A stretch of DNA of 15,731 nucleotides from DASQGA01 sp035535315 (GCA_035535315.1 DATLQD010000109.1:1-15731), one strand, 5' to 3'. Positions 1 to 7,297 are shown, numbered from the stretch's first letter. Program-made: numbers and translations. The notes: generated by a model from the sequence alone, not told the origin.

Positions 1-393
1 CTCTTAAGGGACGGAAAGCTGACGCTTACCGTCCCGATCGACCGCGTGGTTACCTACCACGACGCCTGCCGGCTGAACAAGAGGAAAGGCATCCACGCCG
101 CTCCGCGGGAGATCTTGCGGGCGATCCCGGGGCTCACCTTCAAGGACGTCGACCACGTCACGCAATGGTCGTACTGCTCGGGCGCGGGCGCAGGGCTAGG
201 GATCGAGCGCCCCGATCTGACCGCAGAGATCAGCCGCCGGCGGGTCGAGCGCGCCAAGGCGCTCGAGATCGACACGCTCGTCTCGGCCTGTGTGTGGTCG
301 GAGCGGCCGCTCTCGGAGCAGGGCGAGAAGCAGGACGTGGACGTGGTCGACCTGATGGAGCTCGTCGCGCAGTCGGCGGGCCTGGAGGTCTGA
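1..393 (+). CDS. CCG-domain iron-sulfur protein, C-terminal part (5' end outside window)
   Basis: The open frame enters from the left edge, so the true start lies outside; the visible part is 130 residues. It matches the cysteine-rich CCG domain of the GlcF/HdrD/LldE type: a YHDAC motif (Cys codon at 67-69), then PREILRAIPG, then YCSGAGAG (Cys codon at 175-177), then SACVWSERPL (Cys codon at 289-291). In typical members these read HDPC, CCGxGGG and CPxC, so the second cysteine of the CCG and that of the CPxC are missing here (see findings). Such proteins usually pass electrons between a flavin subunit and a quinone or ETF. The next gene, a GlcD-type FAD oxidase, begins one base after this stop, which fits a GlcD/GlcF-like pair. 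Family assignment is firm; partner and substrate are inferred. Confidence 0.8.
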   Translation, partial: LLRDGKLTLTVPIDRVVTYHDACRLNKRKGIHAAPREILRAIPGLTFKDVDHVTQWSYCSGAGAGLGIERPDLTAEISRRRVERAKALEIDTLVSACVWSERPLSEQGEKQDVDVVDLMELVAQSAGLEV

Positions 394-394
394 G

Positions 395-1906
395 ATGGCT
401 ACCGTCGCCGTGTCCGACTCGGTCCTCGACCGGCTCGTCGAGATCTGCGGCGAGGAGCACGTCTTTGCCGGCAAGTCGGCGCGCTTCAATCGCGCACGCG
501 TCCCGTCGCCCTTCCCCGTGCACCGCTGGGAGGAGTACGTGCCGGACGCCGTCGTCCTCCCAACGTCTGCCGAGCAGATCTCCGAGGTGGTCAAGCTCGC
601 CAACCGGGAGCGCATCCCGGTCGTCCCGCGCGCCGGCGGCACCGGGCTGACCGACGGCGCCGTCCCGCTCCGGCACGGGATCATGATCGACGTGAAGCTG
701 ATGAACCGGATCCTCGAGCTCGACCTCGAGGATCGCACTGTCACCGTGCAGCCCGGGATCAACATGCTGAAGCTCTCGGAGGAGCTCAAGCCGCACGGCT
801 TCATCTATCCAGACGACCCAGCGTCGTACCCGTGCTCCCTCGTCGGCGGCCGCATCGGCACAAGCGGCTGGTCCCTCATCGGCGCCCGTTACGGGCACAC
901 GCGGGACCTCGTAATCAGCTTCGAGATCGTGCTCCCGACCGGCGAGATCATCCGCGTCGGCGACGGGGGCGGGAAGAAAGTGCGGAAGTCGTCCAGCGGC
1001 TACCAGCTGAAGCACCTCTTCATGGGGCATCAGGGAACGCTCGGGATCGTCACGGAAGCGACGCTCGAGCTCGTCAAGCGGCCCGAGGCAGAGTTCTCGG
1101 CCTTCTACGCCTACCCGTCCTACCTGGACGCGTGGAAGGCGACCGGTGACTTCGCTCGTTCCGGCGCCGCGACGCTGGCCGGGGTCGTCCTCTTCGACGA
1201 GTGGAAGGTCGCGTACCTCCGCCGAGACGACGAGGCGTACATCCCCCAGCCGGAGTCGGTAAAGGCCGTCGTGGCGCTCGCCATGTACGGCAACGACGAC
1301 GAGGTGAGGGCCTCGGCCAAGCGCATGCTCAGGATCGGGAAGGCTTCTGGTGGCGAGTACCTGGGCGACGAGATCTCCCAGGGTGACTGGGCGTCGCGCC
1401 ACGACCGCTACGCGACGCCGCTCCACGGCCGCGCTCGAGACGGCCAAGTCGCGCCGATGAGCTGGCATTGCGAGGACGCGTCGATCCCCTACTCGCAGCT
1501 CCCGGCCGTCCGGGAGAAGTGGCACGCGATCGCCGCCGGGCTGCGCGAGCGATTCGACATGTTCGACGACTGGGGCATGTTCGCCTACACGAATGGAGCG
1601 TTCAAGCCCTGGGGCGACTATCTCACCGAGATCGACATCGGCATCTGGGAGATGCAATGGGACGACGAGAGCTGGGCCGTGTGGGTGGACGCGAAGCGCG
1701 AGATTGCCCGTGTCGCGATCGAGCACGGCGGCTCGATCTCGGCGTGCCACGGCTCGTGCCGCGAGGGGGAAGTCGACCTCGTCCCCGTCGAGCTGGGCGG
1801 CGGCTTCGAGGTGATGAAGAAGCTCAAACGGGCACTTGACCCGCTGAACGTGATGAACCCTGGCAAGTATCTGCTCGACCAGGCCTACGAGGAGGGAAAC
1901 GAGTGA
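395..1906 (+). CDS. FAD-linked oxidase, GlcD / D-2-hydroxyacid dehydrogenase type
   Basis: A 503-residue flavoprotein of the FAD_binding_4 plus FAD-oxidase_C architecture, the usual length for GlcD-like enzymes. The N-terminal PCMH fold shows VVPRAGGTGLTDGAVP (about 76-91, pyrophosphate loop), VQPGIN (118-123), GGRIGTSG (151-158), YGHTRDLV (166-173) and a GTLGIVTEATLEL stretch (214-226). The C-terminal domain ends with CHGSC (451-455, including the conserved His452) and LDPLNVMNPGKYL. The family oxidises 2-hydroxy acids and relatives with FAD and hands electrons to an Fe-S partner. The start ATG sits 6 bases after GGAGG (384-388) and one base after the preceding stop; the end overlaps the next gene by four bases. 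The substrate cannot be read from sequence: glycolate, D-lactate or another hydroxyacid are possible, and a GTSGWSLIGARYG segment replaces the usual ATNAGG loop. Confidence 0.88.
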   Translation: MATVAVSDSVLDRLVEICGEEHVFAGKSARFNRARVPSPFPVHRWEEYVPDAVVLPTSAEQISEVVKLANRERIPVVPRAGGTGLTDGAVPLRHGIMIDVKLMNRILELDLEDRTVTVQPGINMLKLSEELKPHGFIYPDDPASYPCSLVGGRIGTSGWSLIGARYGHTRDLVISFEIVLPTGEIIRVGDGGGKKVRKSSSGYQLKHLFMGHQGTLGIVTEATLELVKRPEAEFSAFYAYPSYLDAWKATGDFARSGAATLAGVVLFDEWKVAYLRRDDEAYIPQPESVKAVVALAMYGNDDEVRASAKRMLRIGKASGGEYLGDEISQGDWASRHDRYATPLHGRARDGQVAPMSWHCEDASIPYSQLPAVREKWHAIAAGLRERFDMFDDWGMFAYTNGAFKPWGDYLTEIDIGIWEMQWDDESWAVWVDAKREIARVAIEHGGSISACHGSCREGEVDLVPVELGGGFEVMKKLKRALDPLNVMNPGKYLLDQAYEEGNE

Positions 1907-2169
1907 TCGGTTTCAGGCTGGCCGCGCAGAAGCCGCCCGACGCGAAGCGCGTGAAGGACGACGTTGTCATGCGCTTCGACCACATCTACGAAGTCGACCC
2001 CGCTCTGATGTCCGAACATGCGCCCCAGCAGGAGATTCCGGCCTGGGACACGCACCGCATCGTCGACAGCCGCTGGGAGCACCTGGCCTGGATGCACGAC
2101 CATTTCGCTGACTCGGTCGTCTCGGGTGATGAGCTTCTAGCCGAAATCGAAGCCGAGGAGGGCAACTGA
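1903..2169 (+). CDS. Uncharacterised 88-residue acidic protein between two flavoenzymes
   Basis: I do not recognise a family. The gene starts at GTG (1903-1905), overlapping the oxidase stop by four bases, and stops one base before the ATG of the luciferase-like gene, so translational coupling on both sides is likely. The protein has no signal peptide, membrane segment or cysteine. It has a basic N-terminus (AAQKPPDAKRVKDD), a central stretch with FDHIYEVDPAL and PAWDTHRIVDSRWEH, then LAWMHDHFADS and an acidic tail (ELLAEIEAEEGN). Its several His, Trp and Asp residues could support metal binding or protein contact, but no known motif is evident. It may be a small subunit or accessory factor for the FAD oxidase or the LLM enzyme. 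The frame shares the codon bias of its neighbours and is preserved within the operon, which argues that it is real. Confidence 0.72.
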   Translation: MIGFRLAAQKPPDAKRVKDDVVMRFDHIYEVDPALMSEHAPQQEIPAWDTHRIVDSRWEHLAWMHDHFADSVVSGDELLAEIEAEEGN

Positions 2170-2170
2170 C

Positions 2171-3214
2171 ATGAAGTTCAGCTACGCGACGCTTCTCGAC
2201 TACCCGCTCGTCGACTCCCTCGAGATGATCAAGAAGGCGGACGAGCTCGGGTACCACGCCTGTTACGCGGCGGACGAGACCTGGCACAAGGACCTCTGGG
2301 TTCTCTTTGCCGCGGCCGCCGACAAGACGGAGAGAATCCACTTTGGTCCGAGTGTGTCGGGGATCTGGCTCAGGGAGCCGACGCTGCTCTGCCAGGCGCT
2401 CGCGAGCCTGGACGAGCTCACGGGCGGCCGGGCGGAAGGCGTCTTCTCCATCGGCAACTTCGGGCTGCTGGCCCAGTACGGGGTGGACTGGACGAAAATC
2501 AAGTCGTTCTCCCGGGTCAAGGAGGCGCATCACGTCATGCGCACGTTCCTGGACGACGGCGCGATCACCTTCGACGGCGAGTTCTACAAGTACAGCGGGC
2601 TCTTCACCTTCGCGCGGCCGGTGCAGGAGCGCCTCCCGCTCATGATCGGGGCGATGCGCGGACCGAAGTCCTTCGAGCTCGCCGGCGAGGTCTCCGACGG
2701 CGTCCACCACGCGCTCAGCTACTCGAAGGAGGCCTACGACTACCTGGTCGAGCACGTCAAGATCGGGGCTGAGAAGGCTGGACGGGACTGGCGCAAGCTC
2801 GACATCGGCGCCTGGTGCGTGGCCACCTGCGCGCCGGATTCCGTCGAGGCAAAGAAGGCCGCTCGGACGATCGTCGCCTTCTACCTCTCCGCGCACCCGG
2901 ACGAGCAGCTCGAGCGCCACGGGATCGATCCCGCCGAGACCAAGGTGATCATCGAGGCGCTGGGGAGAGGTGAGCTCGACAAAGCCTACGAGCTGACGAC
3001 GCCGGAGATCGCCGACAAGCTCTCGATCGCGGGCACGCCCGAGGAGTGCGTAGCGAAGATCAAGGAGATCGAGTCGGCAGGGGTCAATCACATGATTCTC
3101 TGCATCACCGACCCGGCGATCCTGAAGGCGTTCACCGGCAAGGACGTGGACGTCCCCGACGTCCAGGGCCAGCTCCAGCTCATCGCCGACGAGGTGATGC
3201 CGGCCTTCGCCTAG
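2171..3214 (+). CDS. LLM-class (luciferase-like) flavin-dependent oxidoreductase
   Basis: A 347-residue TIM-barrel protein of the bacterial luciferase-like superfamily. Recognisable parts are the N-terminal strand MKFSYATLLDYP, the helix SLEMIKKADELGYHACYAADE (about 16-36), IHFGPSVSG (57-64), LASLDELTGGRAEGVFSIGN (77-96) and a C-terminal segment GTPEECVAKIKEIESAGVNH typical of F420-dependent reductases of the mer/N5,N10-methylene-tetrahydromethanopterin reductase branch. These enzymes use reduced FMN or F420. Sequence alone does not settle which, although actinobacteria commonly use F420. It is the last gene of the block that begins before the window and is followed 16 bases later by the convergent aldehyde dehydrogenase. 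With an FAD oxidase and Fe-S protein upstream, a redox role on the same substrate is plausible but unproven. The start follows the previous stop by one base, with GAGGAGGGC upstream as ribosome-binding site. Confidence 0.88.
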   Translation: MKFSYATLLDYPLVDSLEMIKKADELGYHACYAADETWHKDLWVLFAAAADKTERIHFGPSVSGIWLREPTLLCQALASLDELTGGRAEGVFSIGNFGLLAQYGVDWTKIKSFSRVKEAHHVMRTFLDDGAITFDGEFYKYSGLFTFARPVQERLPLMIGAMRGPKSFELAGEVSDGVHHALSYSKEAYDYLVEHVKIGAEKAGRDWRKLDIGAWCVATCAPDSVEAKKAARTIVAFYLSAHPDEQLERHGIDPAETKVIIEALGRGELDKAYELTTPEIADKLSIAGTPEECVAKIKEIESAGVNHMILCITDPAILKAFTGKDVDVPDVQGQLQLIADEVMPAFA

Positions 3215-3230
3215 GAGCTCGCAAAGAGCG

Positions 3231-4667
3231 TCAGTCGCCCAGGTCGAACGTGATCTGCTTCGTCTCGGTGAGCGCGTCGATGATCCAGCCGGCGAGCTCC
3301 CGGCCCGCTCCCGAGGCCTTCGCCCCGCCGAACGGCGCCAGCTGATCCCAGTAATTCGTCGTCTCGTTGATGTGGACGGTTCCGTGCCGTAGCTCCTCGG
3401 CCGCGTGCCAGGCGTCGTGAAGGGAGCGCGTGAAGACCGCAGCGGTCAGGCCGTACTCCGTCTCGTTCGCGATCGCGAGCGCCTCGTCCAGCTCGTGGAA
3501 GGTCATGATCGGGGCCACGGGCCCGAAGGTCTCCTCGCGGGCGATCCGCATCTCGCTCGTCACGCCGTCGAGCACGGTCGGCTCGTGGTAGGCGCCCTCG
3601 TGGCCGCCGCCGACCACGATCCGGGCCCCCTTCGCCACGGCGTCCTCGATGTGCTCGCGCGTCCGCTCCAGCACCTCCGACGTGCAGAGCGGACCCATGT
3701 CCGTCTCCTCGTCGAGCGGATCCCCGACTCGGAGCGCCTTCGTGCGCTCGACGAGCGCCGCCACGAACTCGTCCTTGACGGACTCGTGAACGAGGATGCG
3801 CTCCGCTGCGGTGCAGCATTGGCCGGCGAGGTAGAAGCATCCGACGATCGCAGCGTCGGCTGCCTTCTCGAGGTTCGCGTCGGCGAGGACGATCTGGGGA
3901 CCGTTGCCGCCCAGCTCGAGCACCCGGTTCTTGATTCCCGCATCGCGGGCGACCTGCTCGCCGGTCCGCGTGGAGCCGGTGAAGACGACTGAGGCGACGT
4001 CCGGGTGGCGAACGAGGGCCGAGCCGGTCTCGCCGCCTCCGTGGACGACGTTGACCGTTCCGGCCGGGAAGCCGGCGTCCGCGAGCACCTCGGCGAACAT
4101 GTTGGCGCAGAGCGGCGCTTGCTCGGACGGCTTCCAGACGACCGTGCAGCCCACCGCGAGGCCGTACACGATCGGGATCCCGGCGATGTCGACCGGGAAG
4201 TTCCAGGGCGAGATCGCGGCCACGACCCCGATCGGCTCCTGCACGACGACGATGCGCTTGTCGTTCGTCCGCTCCTGCGTCGAGGGCAGCACCTGCCCGG
4301 CGTGGCGCAGGACGTCCTCGGCGGCGCGCCTGAAGTGGTCGGCCGTGTACTCGATCATCTCCTCGCGCGACTCGCGGATCGTCTTGCCGACCTCACGGCT
4401 GATCGTCTGAGCGATGTCCTCGGCCCGCTCCATGCAGATCGTGAACGCCCGGCGGCAGAGGTCCACTCGCTCGAGCAGCGAGACCCGGCGCCAGGCCGGG
4501 AAGGCGTCCGCGGCCGCCCTCACCGCTGCGTCTACCTGGGCGGGCGTGGAGCCCGTGACCGATCCCAGGAGCTCGCCGCTCGCGGGGCTCCGGACCTCGA
4601 TCTCCTCGCCGTCGCCTGAAACCCATGCGCCGCCGATGAACGTGCTCTCACGCGTCGCGACCGCCAT
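3231..4667 (-). CDS. NAD(P)-dependent aldehyde dehydrogenase
   Basis: A full-length (478-residue) class-3-fold ALDH that would oxidise an aldehyde to its acid with NAD(P)+. The diagnostic residues are present: SPWNFP (153-158, Asn156 of the oxyanion hole), WKPSE (178-182; Glu182 is typical of enzymes able to use NAD+), FTGSTRTG (229-236), the general base Glu251 in ELGG, the nucleophile Cys285 in GQCCTA (282-287), and EETFGP near the C-terminus. The substrate is not readable. Neighbouring amine, alcohol and transport genes suggest an amino-aldehyde or alcohol-derived aldehyde. A strong AAAGGAGG (4672-4679, minus) four bases before the ATG fixes the start. The gene is divergent from the permease and convergent with the LLM gene, with no clear terminator in the 16 bases between them. 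Confidence 0.93.
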   Translation of the reverse strand: MAVATRESTFIGGAWVSGDGEEIEVRSPASGELLGSVTGSTPAQVDAAVRAAADAFPAWRRVSLLERVDLCRRAFTICMERAEDIAQTISREVGKTIRESREEMIEYTADHFRRAAEDVLRHAGQVLPSTQERTNDKRIVVVQEPIGVVAAISPWNFPVDIAGIPIVYGLAVGCTVVWKPSEQAPLCANMFAEVLADAGFPAGTVNVVHGGGETGSALVRHPDVASVVFTGSTRTGEQVARDAGIKNRVLELGGNGPQIVLADANLEKAADAAIVGCFYLAGQCCTAAERILVHESVKDEFVAALVERTKALRVGDPLDEETDMGPLCTSEVLERTREHIEDAVAKGARIVVGGGHEGAYHEPTVLDGVTSEMRIAREETFGPVAPIMTFHELDEALAIANETEYGLTAAVFTRSLHDAWHAAEELRHGTVHINETTNYWDQLAPFGGAKASGAGRELAGWIIDALTETKQITFDLGD

Positions 4668-4711
4668 CGCGCCTCCTTTTCCGTCCGTATTGGTCGCGAT
4701 GATACGCCCAA

Positions 4712-4740
4712 TTGAAGTCGATCTCCGAGAGTGTTACGGT
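4712..4740 (+). promoter_or_regulatory. Candidate promoter for the permease gene
   Basis: TTGAAG (4712-4717) and TACGGT (4735-4740) are separated by 17 bases, matching a TTGACA-like -35 and an actinobacterial TAnnnT -10. This lies about 40 bases upstream of the chosen permease ATG, which leaves room for a leader and the strong ribosome-binding site. It is judged from spacing and resemblance only. Confidence 0.35.
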
Positions 4741-4766
4741 CACGGATCTCACGAACGCCGAACTGC

Positions 4767-4775
4767 GGAGGAGGG
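4767..4775 (+). promoter_or_regulatory. Ribosome-binding site deciding the permease start
   Basis: GGAGGAGGG lies three to ten bases upstream of ATG 4779. The longer open frame from GTG 4731 would place this purine run inside the coding sequence and add a 16-residue, Arg/Cys-containing leader with no membrane or family character, so the ATG at 4779 is preferred. Confidence 0.7.
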
Positions 4776-4778
4776 TGT

Positions 4779-6392
4779 ATGGCTGAGGTAGCGGTAGACG
4801 AACGTCGTCTGCTCAAGACGATTCGGTGGTGGGACGGCTTCGTCATCGGTCTCGCCAATCCGGGCTTCCTCCTGATCGGCCTCTGGGGCTCGATCATCGC
4901 GCTCGGCGGCCAGGTGGCCATCATCCTCTGGGTCATCTCGGCCTGCATCGGCGCGATCCAGGCCTACATCTACTGCGAGCCCGCCGCCATGTTCCCGGAC
5001 AAGCCGGGAGGGTTGTCGGTCTACGCGCGGGAGGGCTGGCGCAAGCACTTCTCCTTCGCGGGCCCGATCGCCGTCTTCGGCTACTGGTTCGCGTGGTCGA
5101 GCGTGCTAGCGATCTACGGAAGCCTGATCGGATACCTGCTGCTCGCCGAGTTCGGAGGCGGCGGCTACCTCGCGACCAGGATCTACAACCCGCCGATCAT
5201 CCAGCCCCTCGGGTGGGCGCAGCTGATCGGGGTCATGTGCATCGTTCTCTGCTGGATCTTCAACATCCGCGGGATGCGTCCCGCGGTCGGGCTCAGCTAC
5301 GTCGTCGGGGCCCTGATGATCCTCCCGATCCTCGTGATCGCCATCGGGGGCTTCATCACCGGCGACTTCTCCAACCACGAGATCAACTCGAACTTCGTCG
5401 CGGCGAACGTCGAGTTCTACGGCGATTCGGCCACGTTCTTCAACCAGTTCGTGATGATCATGGTCTGGCTCTACATCCTCGGCTGGTCGACGTACGGACC
5501 GGAGGCCGGGGCAACGTTTGCGCCGGAGTACAAGGACACGGCGAACGACACCCGCAAGGCCCTCACCTCGGTGGGAGCCCTCAACGTCGTCCTGTCCATC
5601 ATGCTCCCGATCGTCGTCATCGGGACGATCGGCTACGACGGCCTCTTCAACGACCTGACGGGGGTCGTCTGGCTGACCGACGTCGTTAACTCGATCGCGG
5701 GGGCGGGCTTCGGGAAATTCCTTGTCGTCTGCCTCTGCGGCGGCCTCCTCCTCTCCATGAACACGGCCACGATGGACGGCTCGCGGGCGCTCTACGCCCT
5801 CTCCGAGGAGAAGATGACGATCAAGCAGCTCGGCGTCCTGAACAAGCGCAACGTGCCCGGCCGGGCCATGACGGTCGACATGCTGCTGAACATCGGCCTG
5901 CTCCTCTACTTCCAGAACATCTACTTCATCCTCGCGGCGGGCAATCTCGGCTACATGCTCTCGCACGTGATCGCCCTGTCCGGCGTACTGCTCTTGCGCA
6001 GGGACCGCCCGAACTGGCCACGTCCGATCAAGCTTGCGAAACCGTGGATGTGGCTGGCCGGCATCTTCTGCGCGGCGAACGCGCTCTTCATCATCTTCGG
6101 GCTGTACGGCCTGAAGTACACGGGGTACGGCTTCGACTACCTGAGTGACGAGTACGCTGCGTTCCTCGCGGGCGAGGGGCCTGTCCCGAGCGCGACGGCA
6201 CGCGTCCCGGAGATCGTCGCCGTCGGCCTTGGAGTGCTCCTGGCCGGGGTGATCGGCTACATCATCGCCCAGCGCCAGTGGGGCAAGCCTGTGCACTGGT
6301 CTGACCCGAGCGACGAGCAGCCGACGCAGGAGGCGATCGACGGGGCGGCCGCCGCCGGCCGCGGCACCCCGGCTCCCGCAGTCGCGAGCTAG
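4779..6392 (+). CDS. APC-superfamily amino acid / amine permease
   Basis: A 537-residue integral membrane protein with about 12 hydrophobic segments (roughly 19-41, 46-66, 97-122, 147-161, 172-194, 220-240, 264-284, 311-330, 366-386, 388-406, 424-444, 477-497). APC-type signatures are the helix-1 segment GFVIGLANPGFLLIG with its glycine-rich break, the helix-6-like WSTYGPEAGATFAPEYKDT (236-254), and the loop SRALYALSEEKM leading to LNKRNVPGRAM (335-364), which matches the family's YALxxDGxLP...NKRxxPxxA loop. These transporters move amino acids, polyamines or related amines with protons or by exchange. The hydrophilic tail after about 500 is Pro/Ala/Gln-rich and probably disordered. Divergence from the aldehyde dehydrogenase suggests co-regulation for uptake and breakdown of one compound. 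Substrate is unknown; a methylated or other amine would fit the neighbourhood. Confidence 0.88.
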   Translation: MAEVAVDERRLLKTIRWWDGFVIGLANPGFLLIGLWGSIIALGGQVAIILWVISACIGAIQAYIYCEPAAMFPDKPGGLSVYAREGWRKHFSFAGPIAVFGYWFAWSSVLAIYGSLIGYLLLAEFGGGGYLATRIYNPPIIQPLGWAQLIGVMCIVLCWIFNIRGMRPAVGLSYVVGALMILPILVIAIGGFITGDFSNHEINSNFVAANVEFYGDSATFFNQFVMIMVWLYILGWSTYGPEAGATFAPEYKDTANDTRKALTSVGALNVVLSIMLPIVVIGTIGYDGLFNDLTGVVWLTDVVNSIAGAGFGKFLVVCLCGGLLLSMNTATMDGSRALYALSEEKMTIKQLGVLNKRNVPGRAMTVDMLLNIGLLLYFQNIYFILAAGNLGYMLSHVIALSGVLLLRRDRPNWPRPIKLAKPWMWLAGIFCAANALFIIFGLYGLKYTGYGFDYLSDEYAAFLAGEGPVPSATARVPEIVAVGLGVLLAGVIGYIIAQRQWGKPVHWSDPSDEQPTQEAIDGAAAAGRGTPAPAVAS

Positions 6393-6409
6393 CGCAAGAA
6401 ACCGTAATC

Positions 6410-6448
6410 GGAACCGAGGGGCGGGGTCGACCCGCCCCTCGTCGTTCC
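6410..6448 (+). terminator. Strong hairpin terminator after the permease
   Basis: An 11-base perfect stem, CGAGGGGCGGG (6415-6425) and CCCGCCCCTCG (6431-6441), closes a five-base loop GTCGA. Outside it GGAAC (6410-6414) can pair with GTTCC (6444-6448) across a two-base bulge, extending the stem. It lies 18 bases past the permease stop. There is no T-run, as is common for high-GC actinobacterial terminators. Confidence 0.75.
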
Positions 6449-6453
6449 GGGTC

Positions 6454-6459
6454 TACAAT
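6454..6459 (+). promoter_or_regulatory. Candidate -10 element for the zinc-ribbon/Usp gene pair
   Basis: TACAAT matches TATAAT at five of six positions and lies 15 bases before the GTG start at 6475, so the transcript leader would be very short. No good -35 box is present at 16-18 bases because that region is taken by the terminator stem. The immediate succession of terminator, -10 box and start codon is compact but plausible. Confidence 0.4.
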
Positions 6460-6474
6460 CGTCGAGAGAGTCGC

Positions 6475-6831
6475 GTGGCCATTCCCATCACCGTCCGGTG
6501 CGAGTGCGGCGAGACCCACAAGGCGAACCTCGGGGATCTCGTCGAGTGCCCGTGCGGGCGCCGCTTCGACACGTCGAAGGTTCCCGATAGCAGCTTTCCC
6601 CAGGTGCGGGAGCACCAGGCCAAGGCGAGGCTCTACGTGCGGGTGGGCGCGATCTTCCTCCTCGCCGCCGGCCTCGGCGCGTTCTTCACCTGGGGCTTCT
6701 GGGCGGCGGCGATCACCGTCCCCATCGCCGGCATGCTCTGGTTCTGGTACATCCGCCGGTGGTTCATGCGGCGCTACGTCCCCTCGCCGGGAGAGCTGCC
6801 GACGCTCGAGCTGGAGGCGTCGAAGGAGTGA
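6475..6831 (+). CDS. Small zinc-ribbon protein with two membrane segments
   Basis: A 118-residue protein starting at GTG, with only a weak GAGAGAG purine run before it. The N-terminus has CEC (Cys9, Cys11) and CPCG (Cys25, Cys27) around a short hairpin, the spacing of a zinc ribbon or rubredoxin-like knuckle. A hydrophilic linker is followed by two hydrophobic segments (about 57-75 and 76-93, rich in Phe and Trp), then the basic RRWFMRRY and a short acidic tail. The arginines suggest that both ends face the cytoplasm, so the zinc ribbon would be cytosolic. I do not recognise a named family. It overlaps the next gene by four bases (GTGA), so the pair is probably translated together and may act together in stress sensing; that is inference. 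Confidence 0.75.
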   Translation: MAIPITVRCECGETHKANLGDLVECPCGRRFDTSKVPDSSFPQVREHQAKARLYVRVGAIFLLAAGLGAFFTWGFWAAAITVPIAGMLWFWYIRRWFMRRYVPSPGELPTLELEASKE

Positions 6832-7295
6832 CGCGCGGGACGCTCGACCGCCCGGCTCCTCCCGCAGCGGGCCCGGTCGCGCGCAACGTCCGTCCGGTGA
6901 TGCTCCTGACCCTGAATGTCGAGCTCGAGGAGCCGGCGATCGCGTTCGCCATCGAGTCGGCGGCGCAGACGGGCGCAGAGCTCTACATCTGCGACGCAAT
7001 CCCGCTCGAGTACCGAAACTACGTCGGCCACGTCGCGCGCCAGTACGCCGAACAGCTGAACCGCAAGCACCTCGACGCCGTCGCGCGAAGGGCACGCGCG
7101 CGCGGAGTGACAACCACGCAGCTCGCGTTCCACAATCCGAGGCCGGTGAAGATCGCGTTGGAGGTGGCAAAGACCGAGCAGATCGGCCTGCTCGTCTTCG
7201 GGCCGAACCCGAGGGACCTGGGGAAGCGTTTCTTCCGCAAGGCGGTCAAGCGCATTCGCGAGGACGCGCCCTGCCTCGTCTGGACGAACGAATAG
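6828..7295 (+). CDS. Universal-stress-protein-like (UspA fold) protein lacking the ATP motif
   Basis: 155 residues if read from GTG 6828, which overlaps the preceding stop as GTGA and has GGAGG at 6813-6817. ATG 6900 (residue 25) would give a 131-residue protein that begins at the first Usp strand, MLLTLNVELEEPAIAFA, so the first 24 Pro/Ala-rich residues may be untranslated. The order of elements fits a Usp domain: beta-1, the helix IAFAIESAAQTGAELYICDA, a long middle helix (about 64-92), the strand TTTQLAFHNP, the helix VKIALEVAKTEQIGLLVFG and the C-terminal APCLVW strand. The Usp nucleotide motif GxxGx9G(S/T) is not kept: the region reads GPNPRDLGKRFFRKAV (125-140). It probably does not bind ATP in the usual way. 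The gene ends two bases from the convergent GMC gene. Confidence 0.72.
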   Translation: MTRGTLDRPAPPAAGPVARNVRPVMLLTLNVELEEPAIAFAIESAAQTGAELYICDAIPLEYRNYVGHVARQYAEQLNRKHLDAVARRARARGVTTTQLAFHNPRPVKIALEVAKTEQIGLLVFGPNPRDLGKRFFRKAVKRIREDAPCLVWTNE

Positions 7296-7297
7296 GC

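Larger units (their letters stand above)
4668..4778. promoter_or_regulatory. Divergent regulatory gap between aldehyde dehydrogenase and permease
   Basis: This 111-base gap must carry control signals for both diverging genes. On the minus strand, TATCAT (plus-strand 4699-4704) is a good -10 candidate for the dehydrogenase but lacks a convincing -35 box. A short inverted repeat, CGTAT (4686-4690) and ATACG (4702-4706), flanks that region and could be half of an operator; its arms are only five bases, so this is weak. No regulator gene lies next to it in the window. Confidence 0.45.

Noticed and set aside
1..393. Frameshift or pseudogene at the left edge because canonical CCG cysteines are missing
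   Set aside because: The frame is uninterrupted, the remaining domain is well conserved and the stop is tightly coupled to the next gene; truncation is due to the window edge, not decay.
230..1750. 506-codon open frame on the minus strand opposite the FAD oxidase
   Set aside because: Translation is Arg/Asp/Val/Leu-rich with no family motifs, and it lies entirely opposite a well-supported gene. Long antisense frames are expected from G/C-ended codons in high-GC DNA.
3212..3232. Small hairpin (GCTC and GAGC) between the LLM and aldehyde dehydrogenase genes as a bidirectional terminator
   Set aside because: The stem is only four bases long with no T-run on either side, which is not distinguishable from chance.
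5106..6296. 396-codon minus-strand frame opposite the permease
   Set aside because: His/Asp/Arg/Val-rich mirror of membrane-helix codons, a known artefact of the strand opposite a GC-rich permease; no motif is present.
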